DNA of 64,000 bases from Bacteriovoracia bacterium (GTDB lineage Bacteria; Bdellovibrionota; Bacteriovoracia; Bacteriovoracales; Bacteriovoracaceae), in NCBI GenBank assembly GCA_030431635.1, contig JAUIIL010000005.1:62001-126000 (forward strand), in the 5' to 3' direction. Every line of letters begins with the position of its first letter. Positions within the stretch are counted from its first letter, which is position 1. Below the pieces are notes generated by a model. The model saw only the letters and a list, made by a program, of their open reading frames with translations, made no database searches and was not told the origin of the DNA. The position numbers were made by a program, and so were the translations under genes. Shown piece after piece: positions 8,389 to 17,942 of the stretch.

Positions 8389-8823
8389 ATGAAACTATTG
8401 CTGACTTTATTATGTGCCCTTGCCTGTTTTTCAAGCTTTGCTGATATTGAAGAAGAGTTTGGAGAAATGAAAGAGAGTATTATGAAATTGCGCTTTGAAG
8501 AAGCTGAAAAAATCCATGAACTAAGAGTTCAGTTCGAAGATAAGAACTATGAATCAAAGAAAAATCACTTAAAAGAAATTGAAAAGCTCAATGAACAACT
8601 TAAATTTGAAAATAAAAAACAAAACAAGGTTTTAGAAAAACAAATTAAAGAAAAACTCAAAATAGCTAAAAAAGAAGCCCGCAGTGGAAGAAATAAACTC
8701 AAAAAGGAAGTTCAAGCCCTAAAAAAACAATATAAGGAAAAAATTAAAGCAGCTCAAAAACTTTATAAAGCAAACTTGAAAGCTCATAAAAAGCTAGAAA
8801 GAGAGAAAAAGAAGAAAAATTAA
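8389..8823 (+). CDS. small secreted coiled-coil protein
   Basis: A 144-residue protein with a signal peptide (MKLLLTLLCALACFSSFA). The rest is almost entirely Lys/Glu-rich heptad sequence, a long single coiled coil that becomes strongly basic at the C-terminus (KAHKKLEREKKKKN). GAGGAG lies 6 nt before the ATG, so the start is well supported. It is probably periplasmic; the basic tail might bind nucleic acid, lipid head groups or peptidoglycan, but this is speculation. Its stop overlaps the convergent biotin-carrier gene in a shared TTAA. Confidence 0.75.
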   Translation: MKLLLTLLCALACFSSFADIEEEFGEMKESIMKLRFEEAEKIHELRVQFEDKNYESKKNHLKEIEKLNEQLKFENKKQNKVLEKQIKEKLKIAKKEARSGRNKLKKEVQALKKQYKEKIKAAQKLYKANLKAHKKLEREKKKKN

Positions 8824-9314
8824 GCTTCTATTTCTATCATAAGTTGGCCAGAGTCTAGCGCCTGGCCTTCTTCGACATTAATACTTTTAATCACGCCTTC
8901 GATTGAAGATTTTATCTCATTTTCCATTTTCATGGCCTCTAGAATAAGAAGAGTTTCTCCTGCAGCCACTTTATCACCAACTTTGCATAAAATTTTGACC
9001 ACCTTACCAGGCATTTGAGTTACTAAAGTTCCGGCATCGCCAGAGAAGAGACCTGAGGGTTTAAAACCTCGATAAACTTTATACGCTTGTGATTTATGCG
9101 CTAAATCAGTATCTAGTTCTAAAGAGTTAATTTTTCTCCATGATTTTTTGTCTTCAGAGAGATAGAACTTACCTGCTAGCTTTTTTATTTGAATTGTTTT
9201 TTGGTAATTTTCTGATTGAAGAACATATTGGTAATGACCAAATCCTATTTTTTTAGTTTCAGAAATATCAAAAATAACTTCTTCAGAGTCAGAATTGATA
9301 AGATAGTATCTCAT
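8820..9314 (-). CDS. biotin carboxyl carrier subunit of acyl-CoA carboxylase
   Basis: A 164-residue protein ending in a biotinyl/lipoyl attachment domain (about residues 98-164). The biotin-accepting lysine is K129 in the canonical EAMKMEN. The N-terminal ~90 residues resemble the linker region found at the C-terminus of fused propionyl-CoA carboxylase alpha chains, so here the alpha chain is split into two polypeptides. It is the last gene of the operon, overlapping the biotin carboxylase stop by 4 nt. Confidence 0.92.
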   Translation of the reverse strand: MRYYLINSDSEEVIFDISETKKIGFGHYQYVLQSENYQKTIQIKKLAGKFYLSEDKKSWRKINSLELDTDLAHKSQAYKVYRGFKPSGLFSGDAGTLVTQMPGKVVKILCKVGDKVAAGETLLILEAMKMENEIKSSIEGVIKSINVEEGQALDSGQLMIEIEA

Positions 9315-10735
9315 AAATGACTCCTTAACTCCATGCTAAGAACTTTCTCAGCGAGTTTATCAAAATCATGCTCTTGACTAACACTATTTTGTGGAGAGAC
9401 TTCCGCAATGTAGTTTGTTGTATATTTTCCTTTCACAAAGTTCTCTTCACTCATGATGACTTTGTGGAGTGATGTATTAGTTTTTAATCCATCAATAATT
9501 AAACCATTCAGAGCTGATCGCATTTTTCTAATGGCCACATCTCTTGTTTTCCCTCTTGTTACAAGTTTTCCAATCATAGGATCAAACTGAGGAGTAATCT
9601 CTTCTCCTTGAAATAAGCAGTGATCAAAACGTGTACCTTGAGGAAAGGTTGATTCAAAACCAATTATTTTTCCAGGAGCTGGCAACATGGTGATGGGATC
9701 TTCAGCACAAATTCGGCACTCAATGGAGTGTCCTTGAATATTTATTTCACTCTGATTCTTAAAATCTAGTTCTTCACCAAAGGCTGATTTTATCATATTG
9801 GCCAGAAGATCAACACCTGTTATTTCTTCTGTAATAGGATGCTCCACCTGAATTCTTGTATTCATTTCAAGAAAATAAAATCTCTTATCTTCCCCCATGA
9901 TGAACTCAACCGTTCCTGCTGAATCATAGTTAACAGCTTTGGCAAGCTTTACTGCAGTTTCACATACTTTAAGACGAAGTTTTTCATCACTCCCAATAAA
10001 TGGAGACGGAGCTTCTTCAACTATTTTTTGATGCCTTCTTTGAACCGAGCACTCTCTTTCAAAAAAATGAAAAATATTCCCCTTTTTATCCGCTAAAATT
10101 TGAACTTCAATATGATGAGGATTTAAAACAAACTTTTCAACTAAGAGCCCATCATAACCAAATGATGATTTCGCTTCCCTTTTTACAACTTCAAAGTTTT
10201 TTTGAAGTTCTTCATCATTAAAACATGTTCTCATTCCCTTTCCACCACCACCAGCAACAGCTTTAAGAAGAACGGGGTACTCTATTTCTTTTGCGATTTT
10301 AAGGGCTTCCTCAACAGTTGCTACTTCACCAACAGAGCCTGGTACAACAGGAACACCTGCTTCTTTAGCTATTGTTTTTGAAACAGCTTTATCTCCCATT
10401 TTTTCAATGGCCATAGAATGAGGCCCAATAAAAATAACACCTAGCTCTTCAAGCATTTTACAAAAGGAAGTGTTTTCTGAAAGAAACCCATAACCAGGGT
10501 GAACTGCATTGATTTTTTCAGTCTCAATAATGTGTTTTAGTTCAGTCATATTAAGGTAAGTTTCTTGATTAGTACTGCCCTTCATATAAATCCACTCATG
10601 ACAATACTCGAGATGAGGGGCTTCTGGTTCATTATCTGTCCAAATACCAATTGCCGTATGTCCGAGTTCTCTAACGGCCTTGGCCACTCTTATAGCAATT
10701 TCACCACGATTAACAATGAGAATACGCTTATTCAT
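9311..10735 (-). CDS. biotin carboxylase subunit of acyl-CoA carboxylase
   Basis: A 474-residue ATP-grasp biotin carboxylase. It has an N-terminal preATP-grasp fold ([13 protein letters not shown]), a glycine-rich ATP loop (GGGGKGMR), the active-site segments [10 protein letters not shown] and [16 protein letters not shown], and a C-terminal domain with [13 protein letters not shown]. It carboxylates biotin on the adjacent carrier protein using bicarbonate and ATP. The flanking carboxyltransferase is of propionyl/methylmalonyl-CoA type, so the complex is more likely an acyl-CoA (propionyl- or methylcrotonyl-like) carboxylase than the fatty-acid ACC. It overlaps both neighbours by 4 nt. Confidence 0.92.
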   Translation of the reverse strand: MNKRILIVNRGEIAIRVAKAVRELGHTAIGIWTDNEPEAPHLEYCHEWIYMKGSTNQETYLNMTELKHIIETEKINAVHPGYGFLSENTSFCKMLEELGVIFIGPHSMAIEKMGDKAVSKTIAKEAGVPVVPGSVGEVATVEEALKIAKEIEYPVLLKAVAGGGGKGMRTCFNDEELQKNFEVVKREAKSSFGYDGLLVEKFVLNPHHIEVQILADKKGNIFHFFERECSVQRRHQKIVEEAPSPFIGSDEKLRLKVCETAVKLAKAVNYDSAGTVEFIMGEDKRFYFLEMNTRIQVEHPITEEITGVDLLANMIKSAFGEELDFKNQSEINIQGHSIECRICAEDPITMLPAPGKIIGFESTFPQGTRFDHCLFQGEEITPQFDPMIGKLVTRGKTRDVAIRKMRSALNGLIIDGLKTNTSLHKVIMSEENFVKGKYTTNYIAEVSPQNSVSQEHDFDKLAEKVLSMELRSHL

Positions 10736-12291
10736 AATGGAATATTCCCGTGTTTTCTTTTAATTTCTTTTACCGTTTTATTTTCCAAAGATTTTAAATA
10801 ACGATAAAGCCTCTCTCGTGTATTTTCTGGAAGAATCACTTCATCAATATAACCAAGTTCAGCTGCTCTATAAGGATTAGCAAATTCTTCTTCATAATCT
10901 TGAACAAGCTTTGCTTTTTTCTTATCAAACTCTTCTCCAGATAATCCCTTAAGTTCATTTCTAAAAATAATATTAACGGCTCCATCTGCTCCCATAACTG
11001 CGATTTCAGCTGTTGGGTAAGCCAGATTAATATCAGCTCTAATATGCTTGCTGGCCATAACATCATAAGCACCGCCATAAGCCTTACGAGTGATAAGCGT
11101 TATCATAGGAACTGTAGCCTCAGAATAAGCATAAAGAAGTTTAGCTCCATGACGAATGATCCCACCATACTCTTGTGTCGTTCCAGGGAGAAAACCAGGG
11201 ACATCAACTAAAGTAATAATTGAAATATTAAAAGCATCACAAAAGCGAACAAATCTCGCGGCCTTAATTGAAGAATCGATATCTAAAACTCCAGCAAGAA
11301 CTGCTGGTTGATTAGCAATAATTCCGACTTTAATGCCACCAATAGAAGCAAAACCACAAATAATATTTTGAGCAAAATCACGCATAACTTCTAAAAACTG
11401 AGAGTCATCAACAACATCTAAAATAATTTCTTTAATGTCATAAGGTTTTTTAGGGTTTGCAGGAACTATATCAACTAGTTTTTTGTTCACTCTTGTCACA
11501 GGATCACTTGTCTGTCGCTCAGAAAGTTTATGGTAGTTAGCTGGAGGTATAAACTCTAACAACTCCCTAACTCTTTCAAAGCAATCATCCTCATCCTTGC
11601 ACTTAAAGTGGGCCACTCCTGATTTTTCATTATGGGTGGCCGCTCCACCAAGAGCTTCTTTTGTGACTTCCTCGTGAGTGACTGTTTTAATAACATCTGG
11701 GCCAGTGACAAACATATATGAGGTTTCTTCCACCATAAAAATAAAATCAGTCATAGCTGGAGAATAAACGGCCCCCCCAGCGCAAGGACCCATAATCAGA
11801 GAAATTTGAGGAATAACACCTGAAGCTTCAACATTTCTCCAGAAAATTTCGGCATACCCAGCTAAAGACTCAACACCCTCTTGAATTCTTGCTCCACCAG
11901 AGTCGTTAATACCAATAACGGGAATTCTATTCTCGATAGCAAAATCCATTACTTTACAAATTTTCTTCGCATAAGCCGCTCCCAGTGCCCCACCCCAACA
12001 GGTAAAATCTTGGGAGAAAATGGCAACTTGTTGAGCGTTAATACTTCCAATACCGGTAACAACCCCATCTCCTAAAAATTTTGTTTTATCTATGCCAAAA
12101 GCGGTTGATTTATGAGTAACGAACTTATCAAACTCAATAAAGCTTCCAGGATCGAGAAGTCTGTTTATTCTTTCCCGAGCGGTATATTTTCCTTGCTCGT
12201 GTTGCTTCTCAACTCTAGCTTTTCCCCCACCTAGCAGGGCCTTGGTTTCTAATTCACTTAGTTTTTGACGTTTTTCTTCTAATGTTTGCAT
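10732..12291 (-). CDS. pccB: acyl-CoA (propionyl-CoA-type) carboxylase carboxyltransferase subunit
   Basis: A 519-residue carboxyltransferase of the PccB/MmdA family. It starts with the family's [15 protein letters not shown] segment and contains the oxyanion-forming glycine-rich motifs [11 protein letters not shown] and [11 protein letters not shown], plus [27 protein letters not shown] in the second crotonase-like half, here broken into [12 protein letters not shown] and GGIIRHGAK. It transfers the carboxyl group from biotin to an acyl-CoA, typically propionyl-CoA, feeding methylmalonyl-CoA and succinyl-CoA. First gene of a three-gene operon with 4-nt overlaps throughout. The exact acyl substrate cannot be settled from sequence alone. 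Confidence 0.9.
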   Translation of the reverse strand: MQTLEEKRQKLSELETKALLGGGKARVEKQHEQGKYTARERINRLLDPGSFIEFDKFVTHKSTAFGIDKTKFLGDGVVTGIGSINAQQVAIFSQDFTCWGGALGAAYAKKICKVMDFAIENRIPVIGINDSGGARIQEGVESLAGYAEIFWRNVEASGVIPQISLIMGPCAGGAVYSPAMTDFIFMVEETSYMFVTGPDVIKTVTHEEVTKEALGGAATHNEKSGVAHFKCKDEDDCFERVRELLEFIPPANYHKLSERQTSDPVTRVNKKLVDIVPANPKKPYDIKEIILDVVDDSQFLEVMRDFAQNIICGFASIGGIKVGIIANQPAVLAGVLDIDSSIKAARFVRFCDAFNISIITLVDVPGFLPGTTQEYGGIIRHGAKLLYAYSEATVPMITLITRKAYGGAYDVMASKHIRADINLAYPTAEIAVMGADGAVNIIFRNELKGLSGEEFDKKKAKLVQDYEEEFANPYRAAELGYIDEVILPENTRERLYRYLKSLENKTVKEIKRKHGNIPL

Positions 12292-12409
12292 AGAAAAGAA
12301 TTTAACCTTTTCATAGTAAATTCACAAGATTTAACGCTTGTCAGCACAGCGCAAACATCCTTACATAAAAACGAAATATCAATGAACTTTATGAGAAGGT
12401 AATAAAAAA

Positions 12410-12426
12410 GCCCTCTTAAAGAGGGC
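12410..12426 (-). terminator. intrinsic terminator after the sigma-54 activator
   Basis: A 6-bp stem, GCCCTC/GAGGGC, with a TTAAA loop. It is flanked by A-runs on one side and a long T-run on the other. It lies just past the stop of the activator gene at 12433, which is read towards it. It also insulates the carboxylase operon promoter region. Confidence 0.88.
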
Positions 12427-12432
12427 TTTTTT

Positions 12433-14001
12433 TTATTCGTTAGCTGCTTTGCTTCTTTTATCTAGGCCGTATTTTTCAACTTTCATGATAAGACCTGCTC
12501 GGCTAATTCCCAGCTCTTTGGCCAATCGTGATTTATTGAAATTACATCTCTTAAGACCTTCTTTAATCATAAGAGCTTCTAATTCTTCTAAAGCATCTTT
12601 TAACTTACCTGAAGTCCTGACTCCTTTTAAAGAAGTTGGGACTCCGCCAACATCAGTAATTTTTGAACTTAAAAGATCTGGGGTAATAACTTTATCCTCT
12701 CCAGCTAAAACAACAAGTCTTTCAACTTCGTTCTCAAGCTCTCTTACGTTACCAGGCCAGTCGTGATCGATAAGTTTTTCCATACATTTTTTAGAAAATT
12801 GCTTTGTCGCAACACCAAGCTCAGCACATCTCTTTTCTACAAAATACTCAATTAAAAAAGGAATATCATCCTTTCTCTCTTTTAATGAAGGAAGTCCAAC
12901 ATTAATAACATTAAGTCTATAGTAGAGGTCTTCTCTGAACTCACCTTTTTGAATCATTTGCTTTAAAGGCTTGTTTGTTGCAGCAATAATTCTTACGTTT
13001 ACTTTTCTCGGTGAAGTCGCTCCTACTGGAAGAAACGTTCCTTCTTGAAGAACACGAAGAAGCTTAACCTGCATCGCAAGTGAAGTATCTCCAACTTCAT
13101 CAAGAAAAAGTGTTCCACCATTGGCCACTTCAAAAAGACCTTTTTTATCTTTAACAGCACCTGTAAAAGCACCTTTCACATGTCCAAAAAGTTCTGAATC
13201 AAGGAGGTTATCGTTAAAAGCTGAACAGTTTTGAGCAACAAAAACCATATCTTTTCTTGGCGAATTATAGTGAATAGCCTTAGCAACAAGTTCTTTCCCT
13301 GTTCCGTTTTCACCTTGAATAAGAATAGTCGATTCTGACTTAGAGATCTTATCAAGAAGATGGTAAACCGCTTGCATCCCTTTAGATTTTCCAATCATGT
13401 TGTGATAGCGGTATTTACTTCCAAGCTCAGAGTTTAAGTCTTTTATTCTTTGATCTCTTGTTGAGATTTCATCGTGAAATGTAACAACTTCTGAAGAAAC
13501 CAACCAAATAAGCTCTTTTAAATAACTCTTATCCTGAAGGCTTAGCATTTTTAAATGCTCTACCGCTGATGTTGCATCTTCATTTGTTGCACCACAATCG
13601 ATCATTTGTTTGACAAGATTGTCTTTATCTTCTGTTGTAAAGTCTTCTTTAGTAAAAGGATAACCTACAATACTCCCTAGAAACTCTCCTTCATAGATGA
13701 CAGGAGCAACAACCAATTTTATTTGTTCAAAGAAAGATTCAATAATGACAGGTTCTTCTACACCTCTTTCAAAACTCTCATGAGCTTTTTCGATATCACT
13801 ATGAATATAATCAAATCCGTGTGGCAAACTCATGTTCACTTTAAAGAAATGATTTTTATAGTCATAATCTTTTTGATTGATTGTGTTTTGAACTTTTCCA
13901 TGTTCATTAACATAGAGAAGTTCTACTCCAAACCAGTCTCCAATAATTTCTTCTAATTTACTAATAACGTGAAGGTCTCGAATCGTTTTCCAATCAATCA
14001 T
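12433..14001 (-). CDS. sigma-54-dependent transcriptional activator
   Basis: A 522-residue enhancer-binding protein. Residues ~1-185 form a GAF-like sensor domain, not a phosphoacceptor receiver. The AAA+ domain follows, with Walker A GENGTGKE, the sigma-54-contacting GAFTGA loop in [16 protein letters not shown], Walker [12 protein letters not shown] and the arginine-finger region [12 protein letters not shown]. The C-terminal Fis-type helix-turn-helix is [20 protein letters not shown]. The intact GAFTGA shows it should activate RpoN holoenzyme. The ligand of the GAF domain and its targets are unknown; I saw no clear -24/-12 element next to it. Transcribed alone and followed by a terminator. 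Confidence 0.92.
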   Translation of the reverse strand: MIDWKTIRDLHVISKLEEIIGDWFGVELLYVNEHGKVQNTINQKDYDYKNHFFKVNMSLPHGFDYIHSDIEKAHESFERGVEEPVIIESFFEQIKLVVAPVIYEGEFLGSIVGYPFTKEDFTTEDKDNLVKQMIDCGATNEDATSAVEHLKMLSLQDKSYLKELIWLVSSEVVTFHDEISTRDQRIKDLNSELGSKYRYHNMIGKSKGMQAVYHLLDKISKSESTILIQGENGTGKELVAKAIHYNSPRKDMVFVAQNCSAFNDNLLDSELFGHVKGAFTGAVKDKKGLFEVANGGTLFLDEVGDTSLAMQVKLLRVLQEGTFLPVGATSPRKVNVRIIAATNKPLKQMIQKGEFREDLYYRLNVINVGLPSLKERKDDIPFLIEYFVEKRCAELGVATKQFSKKCMEKLIDHDWPGNVRELENEVERLVVLAGEDKVITPDLLSSKITDVGGVPTSLKGVRTSGKLKDALEELEALMIKEGLKRCNFNKSRLAKELGISRAGLIMKVEKYGLDKRSKAANE

Positions 14002-14162
14002 GCAGGTCTCCTGAGTATATAGTAGACAGTTAATACTTAAAACTTAGTCAGTTCACTCATAAGACTTATCGCCACGTTGTGAATTTTCTTAACACCTTTT
14101 TGTCAAAAAAAAGAACAGATAACCCATTGATTGTATAAAAAAAAGACTCCAAAATGCTTGAG

Positions 14163-14717
14163 CTATTTAGTTTTTTGATAGTTTAAGAGAAGATTAGAGA
14201 AATAATCTTGCTCCCATTCCATGGCCCCTGAGAATTTTCTGAGAGTTTTTTTGAATTTATTGAAAACATAGGTTTCAGGAACACGGATCGTTCCAAATTT
14301 TTCACGATAAATTTTTTGGTTATCAATAAGAACTTTAAGATCTGGATAAAACTGAGAAAATCTTTTAATAAATTTTTGAACTTTCTTTTTATCATCATCA
14401 ACAGCAACAAACAAAAATTCAATTCCTTTATTCTCTTTTAATTTTTTCGCCAATCTAACTAACGCGGGAAACTCTGCCTCACATGGAGCACACCAAGTTC
14501 CCCAAAAATGTACCAACAAAACATCTACTTGCTCATTATCAATATAGCTGTAGAGATTAAAGCTTCTCTCATCAAGATCTGTTAAACTAATATTGGGTAG
14601 TACTTTTAGAACTGACTCATCTTCAGAGGAGACCAACGTTTCAAGTTTTTGCTCGTTATAAAATACATAAACAACGGTCAAGGCAACTGTAATTAGAATG
14701 ATTATTAAACGCTTCAT
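14163..14717 (-). CDS. membrane-anchored TlpA/ResA-like thioredoxin
   Basis: A 184-residue protein with an N-terminal signal-anchor helix (LIIILITVALTVVYVFY) and a thioredoxin-fold domain facing the periplasm. The active site is W-C-A-P-C in HFWGTWCAPCEAEFP, and the cis-Pro region is in GTIRVPETYVF. Proteins of this family reduce disulfides in exported proteins, including apocytochromes. It lies directly downstream of the ribosomal-operon terminator and is read in the same direction. Confidence 0.88.
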   Translation of the reverse strand: MKRLIIILITVALTVVYVFYNEQKLETLVSSEDESVLKVLPNISLTDLDERSFNLYSYIDNEQVDVLLVHFWGTWCAPCEAEFPALVRLAKKLKENKGIEFLFVAVDDDKKKVQKFIKRFSQFYPDLKVLIDNQKIYREKFGTIRVPETYVFNKFKKTLRKFSGAMEWEQDYFSNLLLNYQKTK

Positions 14718-14742
14718 AATCTATTTTCTTTATAAAAAAAAA

Positions 14743-14761
14743 GGCTCGCGTTTAGCAAGCC
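14743..14761 (-). terminator. intrinsic terminator of the S10-spc-alpha superoperon
   Basis: A 7-bp stem with one G-U pair, GGCTTGC/GCGAGCC on the minus strand, with a TAAAC loop, followed by nine T residues. It lies about 30 nt past the rplQ stop and closes the leftward ribosomal-protein operon. Confidence 0.88.
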
Positions 14762-14792
14762 CTTCTTTATTTTTCATTTGAAATTCCCAAGT

Positions 14793-15149
14793 CTAATCAA
14801 CGAAAGAAATATAGCTCATTGGAGCTCCATCACCTACTCGTCCATCTGGAGTCTTAATTACACGAGTATACCCACCATTTCTTTCTTTAAACTTTGGTCC
14901 AACTTCTGCAAAAAGCTTTTGGACAGCTAACTTATTCCCTAAACGGGATGCTGCTAACCTTCTATTGGCCACAGAATCTACTTTTGCAAGAGTAACTAGC
15001 TTCTCTACATATATTTGAGTTGCTTTTGCCTTAGTATGAGTTGTTTTAATTTTCCCATGGTCTATAAGCTCAGAAGATAGGTTCTTCATTAAAGCCTTTC
15101 TATGTGCTGGACTTGAACCCACTCTATATTTATGTTTTTGATGTCTCAT
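14793..15149 (-). CDS. rplQ: 50S ribosomal protein L17
   Basis: 118 residues, the normal length for bacterial L17. It opens with the family N-terminus MRHQKHKYRVGSSPAHRKAL, which binds 23S rRNA near the exit tunnel, and contains LAASRLGNKLAVQKLFAEVGP. It is the last gene of the alpha-operon segment, 34 nt after rpoA, in the usual rpoA-rplQ order, and is followed by a terminator. Confidence 0.97.
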   Translation of the reverse strand: MRHQKHKYRVGSSPAHRKALMKNLSSELIDHGKIKTTHTKAKATQIYVEKLVTLAKVDSVANRRLAASRLGNKLAVQKLFAEVGPKFKERNGGYTRVIKTPDGRVGDGAPMSYISFVD

Positions 15150-15183
15150 GAGTTATACCTCTTCATTCAAAGTTAAAATCGTC

Positions 15184-16203
15184 TTATTGCTCTTTATCAG
15201 CTTGTCCCATAATGCTGTCGACTTTCATTCCAAGACCAAGCCCCATGTTTGAAAGAATCTCTTTAATTTCATTAAGAGACTTACGTCCAAAGTTCTTAGT
15301 TCTAAGCATTTCACCTTCAGTTTTTGATACAAGTTCATAAATAAACTTAATATTCGCATTTTGAAGACAGTTAGCAGAACGAACAGAAAGCTCAAGCTCA
15401 GAAACAGGCTTAAGTAAAAATTCATTTGCTGGATTGCTTTGAGTTTGAGTAGCAACAGGCTTAACTGTTTCAACTGGAGCATCTTCATCTTCAAAGTTAA
15501 GAAAAACAGAAAGTTGCTCTCTTAAAATTTTAGCAGAATAAGCTACGGCATCTACAGGATCAACACCAGCATTTGTCCAAACTTCAAGAGAAAGTCTATC
15601 AAAGTCGGTTTTCTTTCCAACCCTTGCGTTAGTCACAGTGTAGTTAACTCTGTGAACTGGAGAAAAAAGAGTATCAAGAAAAATCCATCCAACAGGTAAG
15701 TCATACTCTTCTTTGTTTTCAAGAGCTGTTACATATCCCTTACCTCTACCAATTTTAAGTTCCATTCTAATAGAACCACCAGAGGAAATGTTAGCAATAA
15801 CATGCCCTGGGTTAAGTATTCTTACATGATTATTTTCTTGAATATCAGAAGCCAAAATCGGCCCTTCAGAATTCTTCTCAAGAATAAGAGTTTCTTCTTC
15901 TGAACCAGATAGTTTGAATCTAACCTCTTTTAAGTTAAGAAGAATTTCAGATACCTCTTCCTTTACATTGTTGATTGTCCCAAATTCATGGTCTACACCA
16001 TCAATTCTAACAGCAACAATTCCTGCACCTTGAAGAGATGAAAGAAGAACTCTTCTTAAGGAGTTTCCAAGTGTCAAACCATAACCTCTTTCGAGTGGTT
16101 TCGCGACAAACTTTCCATAGTTTGATTTAAGTGAATCGCCATCAACTTCTAGAGCTGCTGGCTTAATCATATTTGCCCAGTTTTTGCTTACAAAAGTGTC
16201 CAT
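15184..16203 (-). CDS. rpoA: DNA-directed RNA polymerase subunit alpha
   Basis: 339 residues. The N-terminal dimerisation domain includes the assembly segment [21 protein letters not shown] ~20-residue linker leads to the C-terminal domain (from ~262: [19 protein letters not shown] to [14 protein letters not shown]), which binds UP elements and activators. It assembles the polymerase with the beta and beta' subunits encoded at 34.9-43.2 kb. The gene directly follows rpsK; the rpsD gene usually found between them is absent. Confidence 0.97.
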   Translation of the reverse strand: MDTFVSKNWANMIKPAALEVDGDSLKSNYGKFVAKPLERGYGLTLGNSLRRVLLSSLQGAGIVAVRIDGVDHEFGTINNVKEEVSEILLNLKEVRFKLSGSEEETLILEKNSEGPILASDIQENNHVRILNPGHVIANISSGGSIRMELKIGRGKGYVTALENKEEYDLPVGWIFLDTLFSPVHRVNYTVTNARVGKKTDFDRLSLEVWTNAGVDPVDAVAYSAKILREQLSVFLNFEDEDAPVETVKPVATQTQSNPANEFLLKPVSELELSVRSANCLQNANIKFIYELVSKTEGEMLRTKNFGRKSLNEIKEILSNMGLGLGMKVDSIMGQADKEQ

Positions 16204-16240
16204 CTTGTAGAACTCCTAAAATAATCTATAAAATAATTAA

Positions 16241-16630
16241 TTAAACTCTTCTTCTCTTTGGTGCCCTACAACCATTGTGAGGAATAGGACTCTTATCTGC
16301 CACAGAAGTTATTCTCATACCCGCAGCTAGTAATGCTCTGATTGCGTTTTCTCTTCCAGCTCCTGGTCCTTTTACCTTAACGTCTACCGACTGCACTCCA
16401 TGCTCTTGAGCAAGTTTTGCAGCTTCTTGAGAAGCAACTTGAGCAGCAAATGGAGTTGATTTTTTAGAACCTCTAAAACCTAACCCTCCAGCGCTTGCCC
16501 ACGCAAGAGCCTTTCCTGAAGGATCTGTAAAAGTCACAATCGTATTGTTAAAAGAAGCTTGAATGTGACAAACCCCATGCGGGATATTCTTTTTTACTTT
16601 TTTCTTTGTTTGTTTTGTTTGTTTAGCCAT
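16241..16630 (-). CDS. rpsK: 30S ribosomal protein S11
   Basis: 129 residues. Family hallmarks are [36 protein letters not shown] and the C-terminal [14 protein letters not shown]11 sits on the platform of the 30S subunit next to S6/S18 and the mRNA path. It lies between rpsM (20 nt upstream) and rpoA. Confidence 0.98.
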   Translation of the reverse strand: MAKQTKQTKKKVKKNIPHGVCHIQASFNNTIVTFTDPSGKALAWASAGGLGFRGSKKSTPFAAQVASQEAAKLAQEHGVQSVDVKVKGPGAGRENAIRALLAAGMRITSVADKSPIPHNGCRAPKRRRV

Positions 16631-16649
16631 GCCTATTACCCTACTTCAA

Positions 16650-17030
16650 TTATTTCATTGATTTGATTGATTTTTTACCAGCAATTGCAACTGCTTTACC
16701 TTTTCTTGTTCTTGCATTAGTGCTTGTTCTTTGACCTCTTACAGGAAGTCCTTTTCTGTGACGAATCCCGCGGTAACAACCTAGGTCTTTAAGTCTCTTG
16801 ATATTAAGACCTACTTCACGTCTTAAATCACCTTCGACTGTATAACTTTCTAAAACACCTCTGATTGAATTAACTTCTTCTTCAGTTAAATCATTCGAAC
16901 TTTTTTCTAAATCAATCCCTGCGGCACTAAGAACATCTACACCAATTTTTGGACCTACTCCATATAGTGCTCTTATTGCGATTCTCATTGATTTATTACG
17001 AGGTAAATCTACACCTAAAATACGTGCCAT
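16650..17030 (-). CDS. rpsM: 30S ribosomal protein S13
   Basis: 126 residues. It starts [13 protein letters not shown] and has the helix-hairpin-helix region [10 protein letters not shown] and the tRNA-contacting basic tail [16 protein letters not shown]13 forms bridges to the 50S subunit and touches the P-site tRNA. It follows rpmJ with a short gap, in the usual rpmJ-rpsM-rpsK order. Confidence 0.98.
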   Translation of the reverse strand: MARILGVDLPRNKSMRIAIRALYGVGPKIGVDVLSAAGIDLEKSSNDLTEEEVNSIRGVLESYTVEGDLRREVGLNIKRLKDLGCYRGIRHRKGLPVRGQRTSTNARTRKGKAVAIAGKKSIKSMK

Positions 17031-17047
17031 TTTATGCTCCTAAAAAC

Positions 17048-17164
17048 TTAACCTTGCTTTTGCTTATGTCGAGGATTGGCCTTACAAATCACTCGTAAAA
17101 TGCCTTTTCTCTTTACTACTTTACATTTATTACAAATTTTCTTTACCGATGATCTCACTTTCAT
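17048..17164 (-). CDS. rpmJ: 50S ribosomal protein L36, zinc-binding form
   Basis: A 38-residue gene read from the minus strand, starting at ATG 17164 and ending in TAA at 17048. It begins [14 protein letters not shown] and keeps all four zinc ligands: C11, C14, C27 and H33. This is the zinc-binding (C+) version, which some bacteria replace under zinc limitation. It lies immediately upstream of rpsM. GAGGAT a few bases before the start serves as the ribosome-binding site. Confidence 0.95.
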   Translation of the reverse strand: MKVRSSVKKICNKCKVVKRKGILRVICKANPRHKQKQG

Positions 17165-17255
17165 TTCAATCCTCACAAAACTATCAAAAATCAACCATTT
17201 ATGCACGCTTATAAACATGCTTAAATCTTAAAATTTGGACCTTAGGGTACCGTGT

Positions 17256-17284
17256 CTTATATAAGATCTAAACCGTTAATGCAA
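17256..17284 (-). promoter_or_regulatory. candidate internal promoter for rpmJ-rpsM-rpsK-rpoA-rplQ
   Basis: On the minus strand TTGCAT (17284-17279) is separated by exactly 17 nt from TATAAG (17261-17256). It falls in the 148-nt gap between adk and rpmJ, so the alpha-operon segment could be transcribed independently of the S10-spc genes upstream. Confidence 0.5.
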
Positions 17285-17312
17285 CGGCCTGAACTAAAAT
17301 TAATTTCTTTTT

Positions 17313-17942
17313 TTAAAGAAAATTTTCAATTTCTGAAAAAACTTCATCAACTGGCTTTTGAGCGTCAATTTCCTTTAAAATTCCCTTCTGTTTGTAAAAC
17401 TCCAGAACTGGTCCAACTGTATCTCCGAACACACTCATTCTCTTGCGAATAACTTCTTCTCTGTCGTCATCTCTTTGAATGAGCTCTTGTCCCGTCACAT
17501 CACAAACACCCTCTTTTTGAGGAGGGTTCGTCAAAAGATTGTAAATATGCTTACCATCTTTCGTGACTCTTCTATTAGTCAGTCTTTCTACCAATTTTTC
17601 TGTATCTACTTTAAAATATATTGCTATATAGTTGAAATCACTTAGGATTTCTTTATCTAAAACTTGAGCTTGAGTAATATTTCGAGGATATCCGTCAAAA
17701 ATATAAGAGTGTGAGCTTAAGTCAATATTGGCCCTTAAAAGTTTGACAACAAGATCATCAGAAACAAGTTTACCAGCATCCATTACTGATTTAAGCTCTC
17801 TACCTAAATCACTACCCTTAGCCACTTCTGCTCGCAAAAGATCGCCTGTTGAAACATGAAAAAAACCTTTTGAATCTTTGAGCCTTGCTGACTGAGTTCC
17901 TTTTCCTGAACCTGGAGCTCCAATGAAAACTAAATTCCTCAT
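17313..17942 (-). CDS. adk: adenylate kinase
   Basis: 209 residues. The P-loop is GAPGSGKGTQ at residues 7-16, the AMP-binding segment is STGDLLRAE, DGYPRNITQAQ carries the catalytic Arg, and a long LID domain runs NRRVTKDGKHIYN to QRDDD. The four-Cys zinc site of some LID domains is not present. It interconverts ATP+AMP and 2 ADP in the cytoplasm. The secY-adk order is typical of many bacteria outside the gammaproteobacteria; here its ATG overlaps the secY stop by one base (TAATG). Confidence 0.96.
   Translation of the reverse strand: MRNLVFIGAPGSGKGTQSARLKDSKGFFHVSTGDLLRAEVAKGSDLGRELKSVMDAGKLVSDDLVVKLLRANIDLSSHSYIFDGYPRNITQAQVLDKEILSDFNYIAIYFKVDTEKLVERLTNRRVTKDGKHIYNLLTNPPQKEGVCDVTGQELIQRDDDREEVIRKRMSVFGDTVGPVLEFYKQKGILKEIDAQKPVDEVFSEIENFL

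Noticed and set aside
13900-14162. A -24/-12 sigma-54 promoter near the activator gene
   Set aside because: I scanned the flanks of the activator and carboxylase operon for TGGC-N7-TTGC-type elements and found none convincing.
16203-16241. A shortened or broken rpsD between rpsK and rpoA
   Set aside because: Only 37 bp separate the two genes, with no trace of S4 sequence, so the gene is simply absent here.
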